Source: Lentzea terrae
Lineage (GTDB): Bacteria; Actinomycetota; Actinomycetes; Mycobacteriales; Pseudonocardiaceae
DNA: 64,000 nucleotides
Reading direction: 5' to 3'
Assembly: GCF_003265345.1 (NCBI RefSeq)
Contig: NZ_QFWW01000026.1
Span: 581,778-645,777, forward strand
Under the pieces are notes generated by a model. It was not told where the DNA came from. It saw nothing but the letters and a program-made list of their open reading frames with translations, and searched no databases. Numbering within the stretch: position 1 is the stretch's first letter; every line of letters starts with the position of its first letter. Positions 15,805 through 25,278 of the stretch are shown here, piece after piece. The position numbers were made by a program, and so were the translations under genes.

Positions 15805-18501
15805 TCAGACGTGCTGCGGAAGCTCGGTGCGCGACGTGACACCGAGCTTCCGGAACGCGTTGTGCAGGTGGTAGCCGACGGTGCGCGGGCTCAGGAAGAG
15901 CCGCGCGGCGATCTCCCGGTTGCTCGCCCCGGTGGCGGCCAGCCGGACGACCTGGGACTCCTGCCCGGTCAGCGCGTCGAGCCTGCTCGGAGTCGCGACC
16001 GTGCTCGGCCGGCGCGCACCGATGGCGGCCAGCTCGGTGTTGGCGCGGTCCAGCCACGCTGCGGCACCCAGCCGGTGGAAGATCTCGGTGGCCGCCCGGA
16101 GTTGTTGCGCAGCCTCGGATCTGCGGCGCGCTCGACGCAGCCATTGCCCGTGCAGCAGCAACGTGCGGGCGTGCTCGAACGGCCGGGTCGCCTGCTCGTG
16201 GTGACCGAGGGCGGCGACGTAGTGCGCTTCCGGGTCCGAATCCAGCAACGCGCGACAGCGGTGTGCGACGCCCAACGCCCACGGCTGGCCACTCGCCCGC
16301 GCCCAGTCGTCGAACCGCGCGAACGCGACCAACGCCTCAGCTTCCTCGCCGAGCCGGACGAGGGCCTCGACCAGACTGGGCACGGCGAACCGCGCGATGA
16401 CGGTGTGCCCGACCGGCCCGTCGAGCAGCGCGGTCAGCTGCCGCACCGCCGACCGGTGGTCGCCGCGGCCCAGCGCCAGCAGGCCGAGCGCGTACCCGCC
16501 CCACGACGCACCCGGCGCTAGCCCGCCTTCGATTCCGCTGTGCGCCAACGACTCGCAGCGTTCGGCATCGCCCTCGACGGCGGACAACAGCGACAGCACG
16601 CCGCGGACGTGGGCACTTCTGCGGGTCTGGCCGGTGGCTTCGGCGAGCTGCAGAGCCTCGGCGGCGTCGGCCTCTGCCGCAGCGTGCCTGCCGAGGAAGA
16701 TCTGCGCCTGCGTCTTGAGCTGCAGCGCGTGGGCGAGCGCGCCGATCTGGCCGTTTTCCCGGCAGTTCCTGGCGAACTCCTCCGCCAGTGCGCACGCCTC
16801 CAGGTCGGCGCCGGTGCGCAGCGCGCCGAAGACCGCGTAGGTCGCCGCCATGATGGACGAGCCCGCCGTTGCCGGCAGCGCTGAACGCAGCAGCTGCAGA
16901 CCGTTCGTGTGCTCGCCGGACAGCAGAAGTTCCGTGCCGCGCACCATCTGCGAGATGTGCCCCGCCGGTGCGGTGCTGTGCCGCGCAGCCTCGGTGATCA
17001 GCGCACTCGAGTGCCGCAAGGTCTCGCTGTCGCCGGCGAACCACGCGTACGCAGCCGCAGCACCCAGCATCCTCGTCGCGCGCGCCGGTGACGTGGCGAC
17101 GATGGCGGCCACCGCGTCGATCACGATGCGTCCGGCTGTCGACGCGTTGCCCAGTTCGAACTCGCACGCCGCCTGCACGCCGACCAGCCGTGCCGTGATC
17201 TCCTGGTCATCGGTGAGCCGGAGCCCGCGCGCGGCCAGTTCGCCTGCCCTGGCCCACTGACCTGCAGAAACGGCGGCCTCTGCGGCCCGCGCCAGGCGGC
17301 CTGCCCGCGCGGCCCCGTCCTCGGTGAAGCGGGCGGCTCGCTCGTACCCGGTCGCGGCGATCGCAGGCGCGCCGCGACGGTTCGCGCTGGCGGCGGTGTC
17401 CTCCAGCAACTGGGCGAGATCGGCGTCCGTGCCGGTGGTCGCAGCCGCGAGGTGGTGCGCGCGCCGATCCTCGTGCGCCACGGCGGCGGCGAGCGCCCGA
17501 TGCGCGTTCTGGCGAACCGACCACGGCGCGTCCCGGTAGGCGGCCGCCTTGAGCAACGGGTGGCGGAAGGTGAGCAGGTCGCCCTCGATCCGCACGAGCC
17601 CGGCGTCCTCGGCAGGCGCCAGGTCGGCCGGAACGGCACCCAACGCTGTGGCGGCGTGCAGGACCAGGCCGAGATCGCCCGTGCCGTCCGCGGCCGCGAC
17701 GGTCAGCACGAGGCGGCACTGCTGCGGCAGGAGCCGGAGCTGCGCGCGGAACGCGTTCTCGACGCGACCGACCGGCGACGCGGACTCGGTGTAGAGGCCG
17801 AGCTGCGGCACTTCGCCCGCCCGTTGCCGTTCGTCGAGCATGCGGGCGAGTTCGATCAGTGCCAGGGGATTGCCCGCCGACTCGGCGACGACGCGGTCGC
17901 GCACCTGCGGACCGACCTGGCCGCAGTGTTCCGCGAGCAGATCGGCCAGGGCGTCGTTTCCCAGCCCCTGCACCAACATCTCCGGGAGACCCGGCGTGGG
18001 GAACGCCCGGTCTCCTTCGCGCACACCGAAGAGCATCGTGATCGACTCGGCCTGCAACCGGCGTGCGGCGAAGAGCAACGCGTCGGCGGAGGCGGGGTCC
18101 AGCCACTGCGCGTCATCGACGACGCACAGCACGGGCTGTTGTTCGGCAACGTCTCCGAGCAGGGTCAGCACGGCCAGACCGACCAGGAACCGGTCGCGTT
18201 CCTCGGCCCGTTCGTCCGCGACCAGGCCGAACGCACCGCGCAGTGCGGCGGCCTGCGGTGGCGGCAAGGCCTCGACGCGGTCCTGGAACGGGCGCAGCAG
18301 TGCGTGCAGCGCGGCGAACGGCAGATCGCTCTCGGCCTCGGTGCCGGTGACCCGCAGCAGCAACCGGTCCTCTGCGAGCGCGGCCGCGTGCTCCAGCAGG
18401 ACGGATTTCCCGATGCCCGCCTCGCCGCGCACGACCAGCACGCCATCGGCCTCCAGCAGTGCCGCGAGCTGCGCTTTCTCCTCGTCGCGGCCGTGGATCA
18501 C
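15805..18501 (-). CDS. LAL-type LuxR-family transcriptional regulator
   Basis: 898 residues. An N-terminal AAA/STAND ATPase carries Walker A GEAGIGKS (26-33) and Walker B VLCVVDDAQWLD; a long TPR-like middle follows; a C-terminal LuxR helix-turn-helix (LTGQESQVVRLAATGASNRE, then IAARLFLSPRTVGYHLHNAF) ends the protein. Such large ATP-binding regulators often control secondary metabolism or sugar use. It converges on the zinc-ribbon gene with stops two bases apart and is divergent from the TrmO-like gene; the inverted repeat ACCAGT-10 nt-ACTGGT at 18535-18556 in the shared promoter is a possible operator. Confidence 0.93.
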   Translation of the reverse strand: MIHGRDEEKAQLAALLEADGVLVVRGEAGIGKSVLLEHAAALAEDRLLLRVTGTEAESDLPFAALHALLRPFQDRVEALPPPQAAALRGAFGLVADERAEERDRFLVGLAVLTLLGDVAEQQPVLCVVDDAQWLDPASADALLFAARRLQAESITMLFGVREGDRAFPTPGLPEMLVQGLGNDALADLLAEHCGQVGPQVRDRVVAESAGNPLALIELARMLDERQRAGEVPQLGLYTESASPVGRVENAFRAQLRLLPQQCRLVLTVAAADGTGDLGLVLHAATALGAVPADLAPAEDAGLVRIEGDLLTFRHPLLKAAAYRDAPWSVRQNAHRALAAAVAHEDRRAHHLAAATTGTDADLAQLLEDTAASANRRGAPAIAATGYERAARFTEDGAARAGRLARAAEAAVSAGQWARAGELAARGLRLTDDQEITARLVGVQAACEFELGNASTAGRIVIDAVAAIVATSPARATRMLGAAAAYAWFAGDSETLRHSSALITEAARHSTAPAGHISQMVRGTELLLSGEHTNGLQLLRSALPATAGSSIMAATYAVFGALRTGADLEACALAEEFARNCRENGQIGALAHALQLKTQAQIFLGRHAAAEADAAEALQLAEATGQTRRSAHVRGVLSLLSAVEGDAERCESLAHSGIEGGLAPGASWGGYALGLLALGRGDHRSAVRQLTALLDGPVGHTVIARFAVPSLVEALVRLGEEAEALVAFARFDDWARASGQPWALGVAHRCRALLDSDPEAHYVAALGHHEQATRPFEHARTLLLHGQWLRRARRRSEAAQQLRAATEIFHRLGAAAWLDRANTELAAIGARRPSTVATPSRLDALTGQESQVVRLAATGASNREIAARLFLSPRTVGYHLHNAFRKLGVTSRTELPQHV

Positions 18502-18596
18502 CAGCAGAAGCTACCTGTGCGGCTCGGTGCCCGACCAGTGAATCCAGGTACTGGTGACAGATCCGCTTTCCCGGCGGGCTACCTAGCGTTCAAGCC

Positions 18597-19052
18597 GTGC
18601 AGCTCACTCAGATCGCGACCGTCGTGGGTGGACGGACCGAACCGCAAGACGACGACTGGGCCGTCGAACGCGCGGTGATCCGGCTCGACGCGGACCGGTA
18701 CGGCCCCGAGTCGCTCGCCGGGCTCACGGACTTCTCCCACGTCGAGGTGGTGTTCCTGTTCCACCTCGTCGACCGGGAGAAGGTCGAGACCGGTGCCCGG
18801 CGCCCGCGCGGGAACCCGGACTGGCCACTCGTCGGGATCTTCGCCCAGCGCGGGAAGAACCGCCCGAACCGGCTGGGGGTGTCCCGGTGCCGGCTGCTCG
18901 GTGTCGACGGTCTGGACGTCCACGTCGCCGGGCTGGACGCCGTCGACGGCACACCGGTCCTGGACCTCAAACCGTGGATGGCCGAGTTCGGACCGCTGGG
19001 GGAGCAGCGCCAACCGGCGTGGGCGACCGAGTTGATGCGCGACTACTACTGA
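18597..19052 (+). CDS. TrmO/TsaA-like methyltransferase family protein
   Basis: 151 residues starting at GTG. The motifs DFSHVEVVFLFH, RGNPDWPLVGIFAQRGKNRP and LLDLKPW-like sequence are those of the UPF0066/TrmO (VirR, TsaA) family, whose E. coli member methylates t6A37 of tRNA. The usual HATRS-like signature is altered (GIFAQRGKNRPNRLG). A -10-like TAGCGT at 18584-18589 would place the transcript start on the GTG, making it leaderless. It precedes an FAD monooxygenase by 24 bp. Confidence 0.82.
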   Translation: MQLTQIATVVGGRTEPQDDDWAVERAVIRLDADRYGPESLAGLTDFSHVEVVFLFHLVDREKVETGARRPRGNPDWPLVGIFAQRGKNRPNRLGVSRCRLLGVDGLDVHVAGLDAVDGTPVLDLKPWMAEFGPLGEQRQPAWATELMRDYY

Positions 19053-19076
19053 CGACAACTCTGGGGAGAAGAACTC

Positions 19077-20501
19077 GTGTCCGACGTGATCGTGGTGGGC
19101 GCCGGCCCCACCGGCCTGCTGCTCGCCGGCGACCTCGCCGAGGCCGGCGTTGACGTCACGCTGCTGGAACGACGGGGCGGCGACGTGTCGAACCTGTCCC
19201 GCGCGTTCGCCGTGCACGCCCGCACGCTGGAGGTGCTCGACGCCAGGGGACTGGCCGACGAACTGGACCGGACGGGTGCGGGCCGGCTTGCCGGACTGCG
19301 GTTGTTCGGCCGGGTGCGGGTCGACCTCGGTCGGTTGCCGAGCAGGTTCCCGTACATGCTGGTCACCGCGCAGTACAACGTGGAACGCGTGCTGCGCGAG
19401 CGAGCGGTCGCAGCGGGAGTGACCACCGTGCACAACACACACGTAAGTGGTGTGCGCCAGGACGACACCGGTGCATCGGTTGACACGCAAGGCCCAGACG
19501 GCTCGACGCAGTCCTACCGCGCGACCTATGTCGTCGGAGCTGATGGCTACCGCAGCGCCGTGCGCGACGCTCTGGGGCTGCCGTTCCCCGGCAAGTCCGT
19601 CCTGAAATCGATCATGCTGGCGGATGTGCGGCTGCGCGACACCCCGCCGGAAACCCTGACCGTGAACGGCACCGGCGACACCATGGCGTTCATCGCGCCG
19701 TTCGGCGACGGTTGGTGGCGCATCTTCGCCTGGGACCGCAACCGCGTCGTGTCCGACGACACTCAGTTGGAGCTCGAAGAAGTCCGCGCGGTCACGCAAC
19801 GCGCATTGGGCAGCGACTACGGCATGCACGACCCGCGTTGGCTGTCTCGCTTCCACAGCGACGAACGGCAGTCGCCGCGCTACCGGGTGGGCCGCGTGTT
19901 CCTCGCGGGCGACGCCGCCCACGTCCACTCGCCCGCCGGCGGCATGGGCATGAACACCGGCCTGCAGGACGCCGCCAACCTGAGCTGGAAGCTGGCCGCC
20001 GTGCTGCGCGGCGCACCCGAGTCGTTGCTCGACTCCTACCAGGACGAGCGCCATCCGTTGGGAGAACAGGTTTTGCGGCTCAGCGGCACCCTGATCCGCA
20101 TGGCCGTGCTGAAGCCGCGCCTCGCCCGAGCGTTCCGCGACGTCGTCGTGCCTCTCGCGGTTCGCATCCCGGCGGTCCACCGCCGTCTGATCGGCCGGGT
20201 GAGCGCCATCGGCTTCCGCTACCGGGCCCCGCACGGCGAACACGACCTCGTCGGCACCCGCATGCCGGACACACCTCTCGTGGACGGCACACGGCTGTAC
20301 GAAGCACTGCGCGGCGGACGGTTCGTGCTGCTGGGCGACATCAAGCCCGAAGGCTGGCACGACCGAGTGCACGTGACGGCACCGGTCGACGGCCGTGTCG
20401 TGCTGGTCCGCCCGGACGGCTACGTCGCGAAGGTCTTTCCCGCGAGCGCCGACCGGGCGGAGGTGCACGCCGCGCTCAGGAAGCTGGCCGGGGAACCTTG
20501 A
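19077..20501 (+). CDS. FAD-dependent aromatic monooxygenase
   Basis: 474 residues with the three flavoprotein hydroxylase motifs: VVGAGPTGLLLAGDL (FAD adenylate), VVGADGYRSAVR (the DG motif) and RVFLAGDAAHVHSPAGGMGM (the GD motif). A short C-terminal thioredoxin-like tail is present as in PheA/TfdB and rifampicin monooxygenases. The substrate cannot be told. A GGGAGAAG Shine-Dalgarno precedes the GTG. It is probably cotranscribed with the TrmO-like gene. Confidence 0.92.
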   Translation: MSDVIVVGAGPTGLLLAGDLAEAGVDVTLLERRGGDVSNLSRAFAVHARTLEVLDARGLADELDRTGAGRLAGLRLFGRVRVDLGRLPSRFPYMLVTAQYNVERVLRERAVAAGVTTVHNTHVSGVRQDDTGASVDTQGPDGSTQSYRATYVVGADGYRSAVRDALGLPFPGKSVLKSIMLADVRLRDTPPETLTVNGTGDTMAFIAPFGDGWWRIFAWDRNRVVSDDTQLELEEVRAVTQRALGSDYGMHDPRWLSRFHSDERQSPRYRVGRVFLAGDAAHVHSPAGGMGMNTGLQDAANLSWKLAAVLRGAPESLLDSYQDERHPLGEQVLRLSGTLIRMAVLKPRLARAFRDVVVPLAVRIPAVHRRLIGRVSAIGFRYRAPHGEHDLVGTRMPDTPLVDGTRLYEALRGGRFVLLGDIKPEGWHDRVHVTAPVDGRVVLVRPDGYVAKVFPASADRAEVHAALRKLAGEP

Positions 20502-20534
20502 GTCCGCGTGCTGCGCAACGGTGCTTGCAGAGGA

Positions 20535-21368
20535 TCACCGGAGCTGGAAGCGCGGGTCGACGGCCGCGGCGGCCAGTTCCGGACCGGTCATCGGCATCGT
20601 GCCCAGGTGGGGGCGACCGGAGCGGGCGACTCCGGCGCTCTGCATGACGAACACGACGGTGCCGTCCGAGTGGCGATAGCCGGCCCACTGGGCTGATGTC
20701 AGGCCGTCCTGTGGCGGATAGACGACATCCGCAACGGCGACCTTCTTGCCGTTGACATCCACTTCGACGCAACTGGCGCGGGTGGCGTCCCACGCCGCCG
20801 GCCTCAGTCCGCAGCCTTCGCCTGTCGTCGCCCACCCCGGCGAGTAGACCGTTGCGACGAGTTCACCGACACCCTCGCCCTTGGTCAACGGAGTGCCCGC
20901 GGCGTAGTTCCACACCTCGGTGCCGTTGACAGTCCCTGCCGACATGGCCTTGTGGCTCTTCAACGTCCGGTCGGCGTAGTCGTCCACACCCTTGAGATCG
21001 CCCGGTGTCCCGTACCCGGCCGGTGCCAGCGCGTCCAGCGCGGCCGCCAGTGCCGCGGCCCGGTCGTACTCAGGACCGGCGGTCGCCGTCGCGTCGGCAC
21101 GCGCGCTGGTGGACGGCGCCGGAGTGTCCTTAGTCGCTGACGGTGGCGCACCGACAGGTATTTCGCCGCTGTGCCCCTGGGACGGCGCGAGCACGGTCAC
21201 CCCAGCCGCGATGATCGCGACCACCGCCGCGCTTCCCGCACTCGCCCGTACCGCGCGACGCCGGTTGAGGGCTCGCCGTCCGGCCGTCAGCACGGGCTCC
21301 TCCCTCATCGGCGGTGGCTCCACCGCCACGGCGTGGTCCATCGCTGCCCGCAACTCACGATCGTTCAT
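20535..21368 (-). CDS. Membrane-anchored protein paired with a sigma factor
   Basis: 277 residues. An N-terminal cytoplasmic part of about 40 residues is followed by one transmembrane helix (about 42-60, SAAVVAIIAAGVTVLA) and an extracytoplasmic region rich in Pro/Thr/Ala then a soluble domain. It follows the sigma-factor gene by 33 bp on the same strand, the position where a regulator or partner of a SigE-family sigma is usually found. No zinc-binding anti-sigma motif is visible, so calling it an anti-sigma factor is only an inference. Confidence 0.75.
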   Translation of the reverse strand: MNDRELRAAMDHAVAVEPPPMREEPVLTAGRRALNRRRAVRASAGSAAVVAIIAAGVTVLAPSQGHSGEIPVGAPPSATKDTPAPSTSARADATATAGPEYDRAAALAAALDALAPAGYGTPGDLKGVDDYADRTLKSHKAMSAGTVNGTEVWNYAAGTPLTKGEGVGELVATVYSPGWATTGEGCGLRPAAWDATRASCVEVDVNGKKVAVADVVYPPQDGLTSAQWAGYRHSDGTVVFVMQSAGVARSGRPHLGTMPMTGPELAAAAVDPRFQLR

Positions 21369-21401
21369 CCGCAGACTCCTCGTTCTGAAAGACCAAGCTG
21401 G

Positions 21402-21932
21402 TCACACACTGTTGGCCGGCACCAGTGACCGCAGCGCCGTGAGGCCGCGAGCCAGCTGGCTCTTGACCGTCCCGGTGCTGCACCCCATCGTTTTCGCGGT
21501 GTCCTCAATGGACAGGTCCTCCCAGATCCGCAGCACCACGGCGGCTCGCTGGCGCGGCGCGACCGCGGCGAGTGCCTGCACCAGCACCACGCGGTTCTCG
21601 ACGTGGTCGTCCAGTTCGGGCAGCGGGCGATCTCCGACTTCGGAGATCGGCCGCTCGCGCCGGAAGAAACCGCGTCGTTTCTCGTCGAGGAAGGTCCGCA
21701 CGAGGATCTGACGGGTGTACGAGTCGAGCTTCTCGTCCTGGCCGACCCGGTGCCACACCAGGTAAAGCTTCACGAACGCGTTCTGGACGAGGTCCTCCGC
21801 GCGGTGCCAGTCCCCGCACAGCAGGAACGCGGTCGCCCGCATCGCCCCCGATCTGGCGGCGAAGTACGCCGCGAACCGGTCCTCGCGTCCGTTCATGGTC
21901 CGTTCCACACCGGCATTCACGGGACTAGTCAC
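21402..21932 (-). CDS. SigE-family ECF RNA polymerase sigma factor
   Basis: 176 residues from a GTG at 21932, chosen because GGAGG lies six bases upstream; ATG at 21896 is the alternative. Region 2 (AMRATAFLLCGDWHRAEDLVQ, then NAFVKLYLVW) and region 4 (AAVVLRIWEDLSIEDTAKTM, then GCSTGTVKSQLARGL) are typical of the SigE family of actinobacteria. The gene is divergent from a secreted subtilase; its start codon lies inside the left arm of a 58-bp palindrome. Confidence 0.92.
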   Translation of the reverse strand: MTSPVNAGVERTMNGREDRFAAYFAARSGAMRATAFLLCGDWHRAEDLVQNAFVKLYLVWHRVGQDEKLDSYTRQILVRTFLDEKRRGFFRRERPISEVGDRPLPELDDHVENRVVLVQALAAVAPRQRAAVVLRIWEDLSIEDTAKTMGCSTGTVKSQLARGLTALRSLVPANSV

Positions 21933-21984
21933 GCCATGCCTCCGCCGAAAGGTTGCAACTTCTCGGCGAAGACATGGCGTGACT
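21927..21984. repeat. 58-bp near-perfect palindrome between sigma factor and subtilase
   Basis: Arms AGTCACGCCATG (21927-21938) and CATGGCGTGACT (21973-21984) pair perfectly; CGCCGA/TCGGCG and a central TTGCAA continue the symmetry. By my count 25 of 29 positions pair. It could be a regulatory site, a transcription terminator or a dispersed palindromic repeat. Confidence 0.85.
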
Positions 21985-22040
21985 TGCTCCGCGACGCGCG
22001 GGACTGCCGTGCGCGCCCAACACCCTTGTGGAGATGTTTG

Positions 22041-25000
22041 ATGCGAAGCAGACGAGCCTTGTCGGGGCTGCTTGCACTCGTCGCGGTGGTGACAGTGCCG
22101 TCGGCGCCGTCCGCGGCCGCCGACCCCGCGGTGGTCGCACCACTCGACGCCGCCAACACGACCGTGACTTTGCTGACCGGCGACACCGTCACCGTCAGCG
22201 GCAAGCGCCTGGTGAACGTGCGTCCGGCGCCGGGCAGGGAACGCTTGTTGTTCGACTCCCACACCGATGATCGGGGCGACCTCAACGTCATCCCGGAAGA
22301 TGCGCGGACACCGTTGCAGAAGGGCACCCTCGACCCGCGGTTGTTCAACGTCACCAGCCTGATCGCCGCAGGGTTCGCCGACGTCTCTGCCGCCCGCCTG
22401 CCGTTGATCGTCGACTACGCCGGGCATGCGCCCCGCACGGGTACCGCCCAGGTCACCAGGGAACTGCCCGCCCTGAACGCGACGGCCGTCTCCGTGGCTC
22501 GTTCCGCCGAGTTCTGGCCGGTGGCGCGCACGGCCGACCGCGTGTGGCTCGACGAACGGGTCCGGGCGACGCTCGAGCACTCGGTGCCGCAGATCGGTGC
22601 CCCGGCCGCCTGGCAGGCAGGCCACACCGGCGCCGGTACCAAGGTCGCGGTCCTCGACACCGGGATCGACGCCACGCACCCGGATCTCGCCGGTGCGGTG
22701 GCGGACGCCCGCGACTTCACCGGTGGTGAGAACCCCGACGACCGCATCGGCCACGGCACGCACGTCGCGTCGATCATCACCGGCGAGCACGACAAGTACC
22801 GCGGCGTCGCGCCGGACACCAGGATCCTCAACGGGAAGGTCCTCGGCGACGACGGCGTCGGCTACGTGTCGACGGTCATCGAAGGCATGCAGTGGGCGGC
22901 GGACCAGGGCGCCGACGTGGTCAACATGAGCCTGAGCGGCGGCGCGAGCGACGGCACGGACCCGTTGTCGCAGGCGGTGAACCGGCTCACCGCCGAAACG
23001 GGGACGTTGTTCGTCGTCGCGGCGGGCAACGACGGCGTCATCGGACTGCCGGGCACCGCGGACGCGGCACTGACCGTCGGCGCGGTCGACCGCGCAGACA
23101 CCGTGGCCGGGTTCTCCGGCCGAGGTCCGCGGTACGGCGACGGTGCGGTCAAACCGGACCTCACCGCGCCAGGCGTGGACATCGTCGCGGCGCGCGCCGC
23201 GCACAGCGTCCGGGGTGAACCCGGCCAGAGCCACATCCCGTTGTCGGGCACGTCGATGGCGACCCCGCACGTCGCCGGTGCGGCCGCGATCCTGGCAGGA
23301 CAGCACCCGAAATGGACCGCGGAACAGCTCAAGGCCACCCTCATGGGCAGCGCCACCGCGAAGGACGGGGAGACGGTCTACTCCCAGGGCGCGGGCCGGG
23401 TCGACCTCGGCAAGGCGGTCGGGTCGACCACGTCGGCCTCACCCGCGAGCCTGAACCTCGGCCTGGTGCGGTGGCCGTACCAGGACACCGGCACGATCAC
23501 GAAGACCCTCACGTACACCAACCACGGCACCACTCCGGTCAACTTCACGCTCGCGGCGGACCTCAAGCACCAGAACGGTTCCCCGGCACCGCAGGGCATG
23601 CTCACCATCACCCCGGCCGCGGTGACCGTCCCGGCCGGAGGCCAGAGCACCGTGACCGTCACGGCGGACGTCATGGTGAACGGACCCGCTGGCGCGGTCG
23701 CGGGAACCATCACCGCGACCGCGGGCGCCACGGTGGTGCGCACACCGATCGGGATGGAGCGCGAGGTCGAGAGCTACGACGTCGACCTGAGCGCGATCGC
23801 CCACGACGGCACGCCCAGTACCGACTACTACTACCGGTTCGTCCCGATCGACAGGGTCGGTATCCACAAGTCCTACGCCACCGGGCCGACCACGGTCCGG
23901 TTGCCGGCGGGTGAGTACCTCTACACCGGCTTCGTCCGGGATGCGGCGACCGGGCGTCAGGCGTACGTCGTCGAGCCGACGTTCACCGTCAGCAAGAAGA
24001 CCGCACTGCTCTTCGACGCCCGTGAGGCGGTGCCCGTCGACATCACCGTGGACGACCCGTCCGCGCGGGACACCTACACCCAGCTCGACTTCGAGCGCAA
24101 AACCCGCAACGAGTTCGGTTTCACCGGCATGTCGGTGCAGGTGTTCGCCGGGGAACTGCACAGGGTCAGCGTGCGGCCGTCGTCCACCAGCCACCGGGAC
24201 TTCACCTTCACCATGCAGACCACGAAGGCGAAGTGGAACGGCCAGTCGTTCGACGGCAGCCCGTACCTGTACCACCTGAAGCACACCGACCACGCCATCC
24301 CGCGCACCCCGAGGTGGCACGACAAGACGGGCGACCTCGCCAAGGTGCGGTCCGAGCACGCGAGCACCACACCGGGGTCGACCGGCATCCGCGACCGGGT
24401 CGCCATCCCGGTGCCCGGCACCCTGACCGAGTACTACACGCCGGACGTGCCGTGGGCCTTCCGCACCTTCGCCGAGGTGCTCGGCGACCAGTGGCTCTCC
24501 GTGCTCACCCAGTACAAGCCGATGGTGTTCTCCCGCGGGAAGACCACGACCGTGCGCTGGAACCGCGGCGTGTTCGGGCCGTCCCTCTCCGACGGCGGGC
24601 CGGGTTCCACGGCGTTCCGGGGACTGGACCAGCTGCACTTCCAGATCGCCCCGGTGTCGGACCAGCAACCCGGCCGTGACGGCGAGTTCCCGTTGGACGG
24701 TCACACGCAACTGCTGCGCGACGGCAAGGTCATCGGCGAAAGCAGTGCCGCGGTCTTCGGCAGGTTCGACGTGGGCCCGGAACGAGCCGAGTACACCGTG
24801 CGCAGCACCGCGGACCGTTCCGCCTTCGCGGGCCTGACCACCAAGTACGAGGCGGAGTGGAAGTTCGCCTCGGAACGCAGCCAGCGGCCGCTCGAGACGT
24901 TCGAGCTGCCGTTGCTCGGGGTGCGGTTCACCCCGGACCTCGACAACCGCAACGCCGCACCCGCCGGGAAGTCCTTCCGGATCCCGGTTTCGGTGCAGCG

Positions 25001-25226
25001 CAACGGCACCACCACTCCGGGCACCGTGTCCAAGCCGACCGTCGAGATCTCCTACGACGACGGCGGAACCTGGGCGCCGATGAAGGTCCAGCGTGACCGT
25101 GCTCAGTGGACGGTCATCGCCCACCACCCGGCCGGCGCGAAGTTCGTCTCGCTGCGCTCGTCGGTCGACGACCCCGCGGGGAACAGCCAGCGGCAGACCA
25201 TCATCCGCGCCTACGCGCTGAAGTAA
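22041..25226 (+). CDS. Secreted S8 (subtilisin-like) serine protease
   Basis: 1061 residues from ATG 22041 (GGAG seven bases upstream). A signal peptide ends near residue 26 (VPSAPSAAA). The catalytic triad is intact: Asp206 in VAVLDTGID, His238 in GHGTHVAS, Ser405 in GTSMATPHVAG. About 180 residues of pro-region precede it and about 600 residues of beta-rich C-terminal domains follow. These large actinobacterial subtilases are exported and autoprocessed. The next gene is convergent across a clear terminator. Confidence 0.94.
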   Translation: MRSRRALSGLLALVAVVTVPSAPSAAADPAVVAPLDAANTTVTLLTGDTVTVSGKRLVNVRPAPGRERLLFDSHTDDRGDLNVIPEDARTPLQKGTLDPRLFNVTSLIAAGFADVSAARLPLIVDYAGHAPRTGTAQVTRELPALNATAVSVARSAEFWPVARTADRVWLDERVRATLEHSVPQIGAPAAWQAGHTGAGTKVAVLDTGIDATHPDLAGAVADARDFTGGENPDDRIGHGTHVASIITGEHDKYRGVAPDTRILNGKVLGDDGVGYVSTVIEGMQWAADQGADVVNMSLSGGASDGTDPLSQAVNRLTAETGTLFVVAAGNDGVIGLPGTADAALTVGAVDRADTVAGFSGRGPRYGDGAVKPDLTAPGVDIVAARAAHSVRGEPGQSHIPLSGTSMATPHVAGAAAILAGQHPKWTAEQLKATLMGSATAKDGETVYSQGAGRVDLGKAVGSTTSASPASLNLGLVRWPYQDTGTITKTLTYTNHGTTPVNFTLAADLKHQNGSPAPQGMLTITPAAVTVPAGGQSTVTVTADVMVNGPAGAVAGTITATAGATVVRTPIGMEREVESYDVDLSAIAHDGTPSTDYYYRFVPIDRVGIHKSYATGPTTVRLPAGEYLYTGFVRDAATGRQAYVVEPTFTVSKKTALLFDAREAVPVDITVDDPSARDTYTQLDFERKTRNEFGFTGMSVQVFAGELHRVSVRPSSTSHRDFTFTMQTTKAKWNGQSFDGSPYLYHLKHTDHAIPRTPRWHDKTGDLAKVRSEHASTTPGSTGIRDRVAIPVPGTLTEYYTPDVPWAFRTFAEVLGDQWLSVLTQYKPMVFSRGKTTTVRWNRGVFGPSLSDGGPGSTAFRGLDQLHFQIAPVSDQQPGRDGEFPLDGHTQLLRDGKVIGESSAAVFGRFDVGPERAEYTVRSTADRSAFAGLTTKYEAEWKFASERSQRPLETFELPLLGVRFTPDLDNRNAAPAGKSFRIPVSVQRNGTTTPGTVSKPTVEISYDDGGTWAPMKVQRDRAQWTVIAHHPAGAKFVSLRSSVDDPAGNSQRQTIIRAYALK

Positions 25227-25230
25227 CGCC

Positions 25231-25259
25231 GTGAGGGGCCGGTGCTGCCGGCCCCTCAC
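25231..25259. terminator. Bidirectional intrinsic terminator
   Basis: Perfect 12-bp stem GTGAGGGGCCGG/CCGGCCCCTCAC with loop TGCTG, five bases after the subtilase stop and before the convergent phosphodiesterase stop. Confidence 0.85.
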
Positions 25260-25278
25260 CCGGCGGTGTGTGCTCGGC

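Noticed and set aside
18579..20468. A 629-residue minus-strand open frame opposite the FAD monooxygenase
   Set aside because: Its sequence is histidine/valine/arginine-rich shadow; the plus strand has complete flavoprotein motifs and Shine-Dalgarno support.
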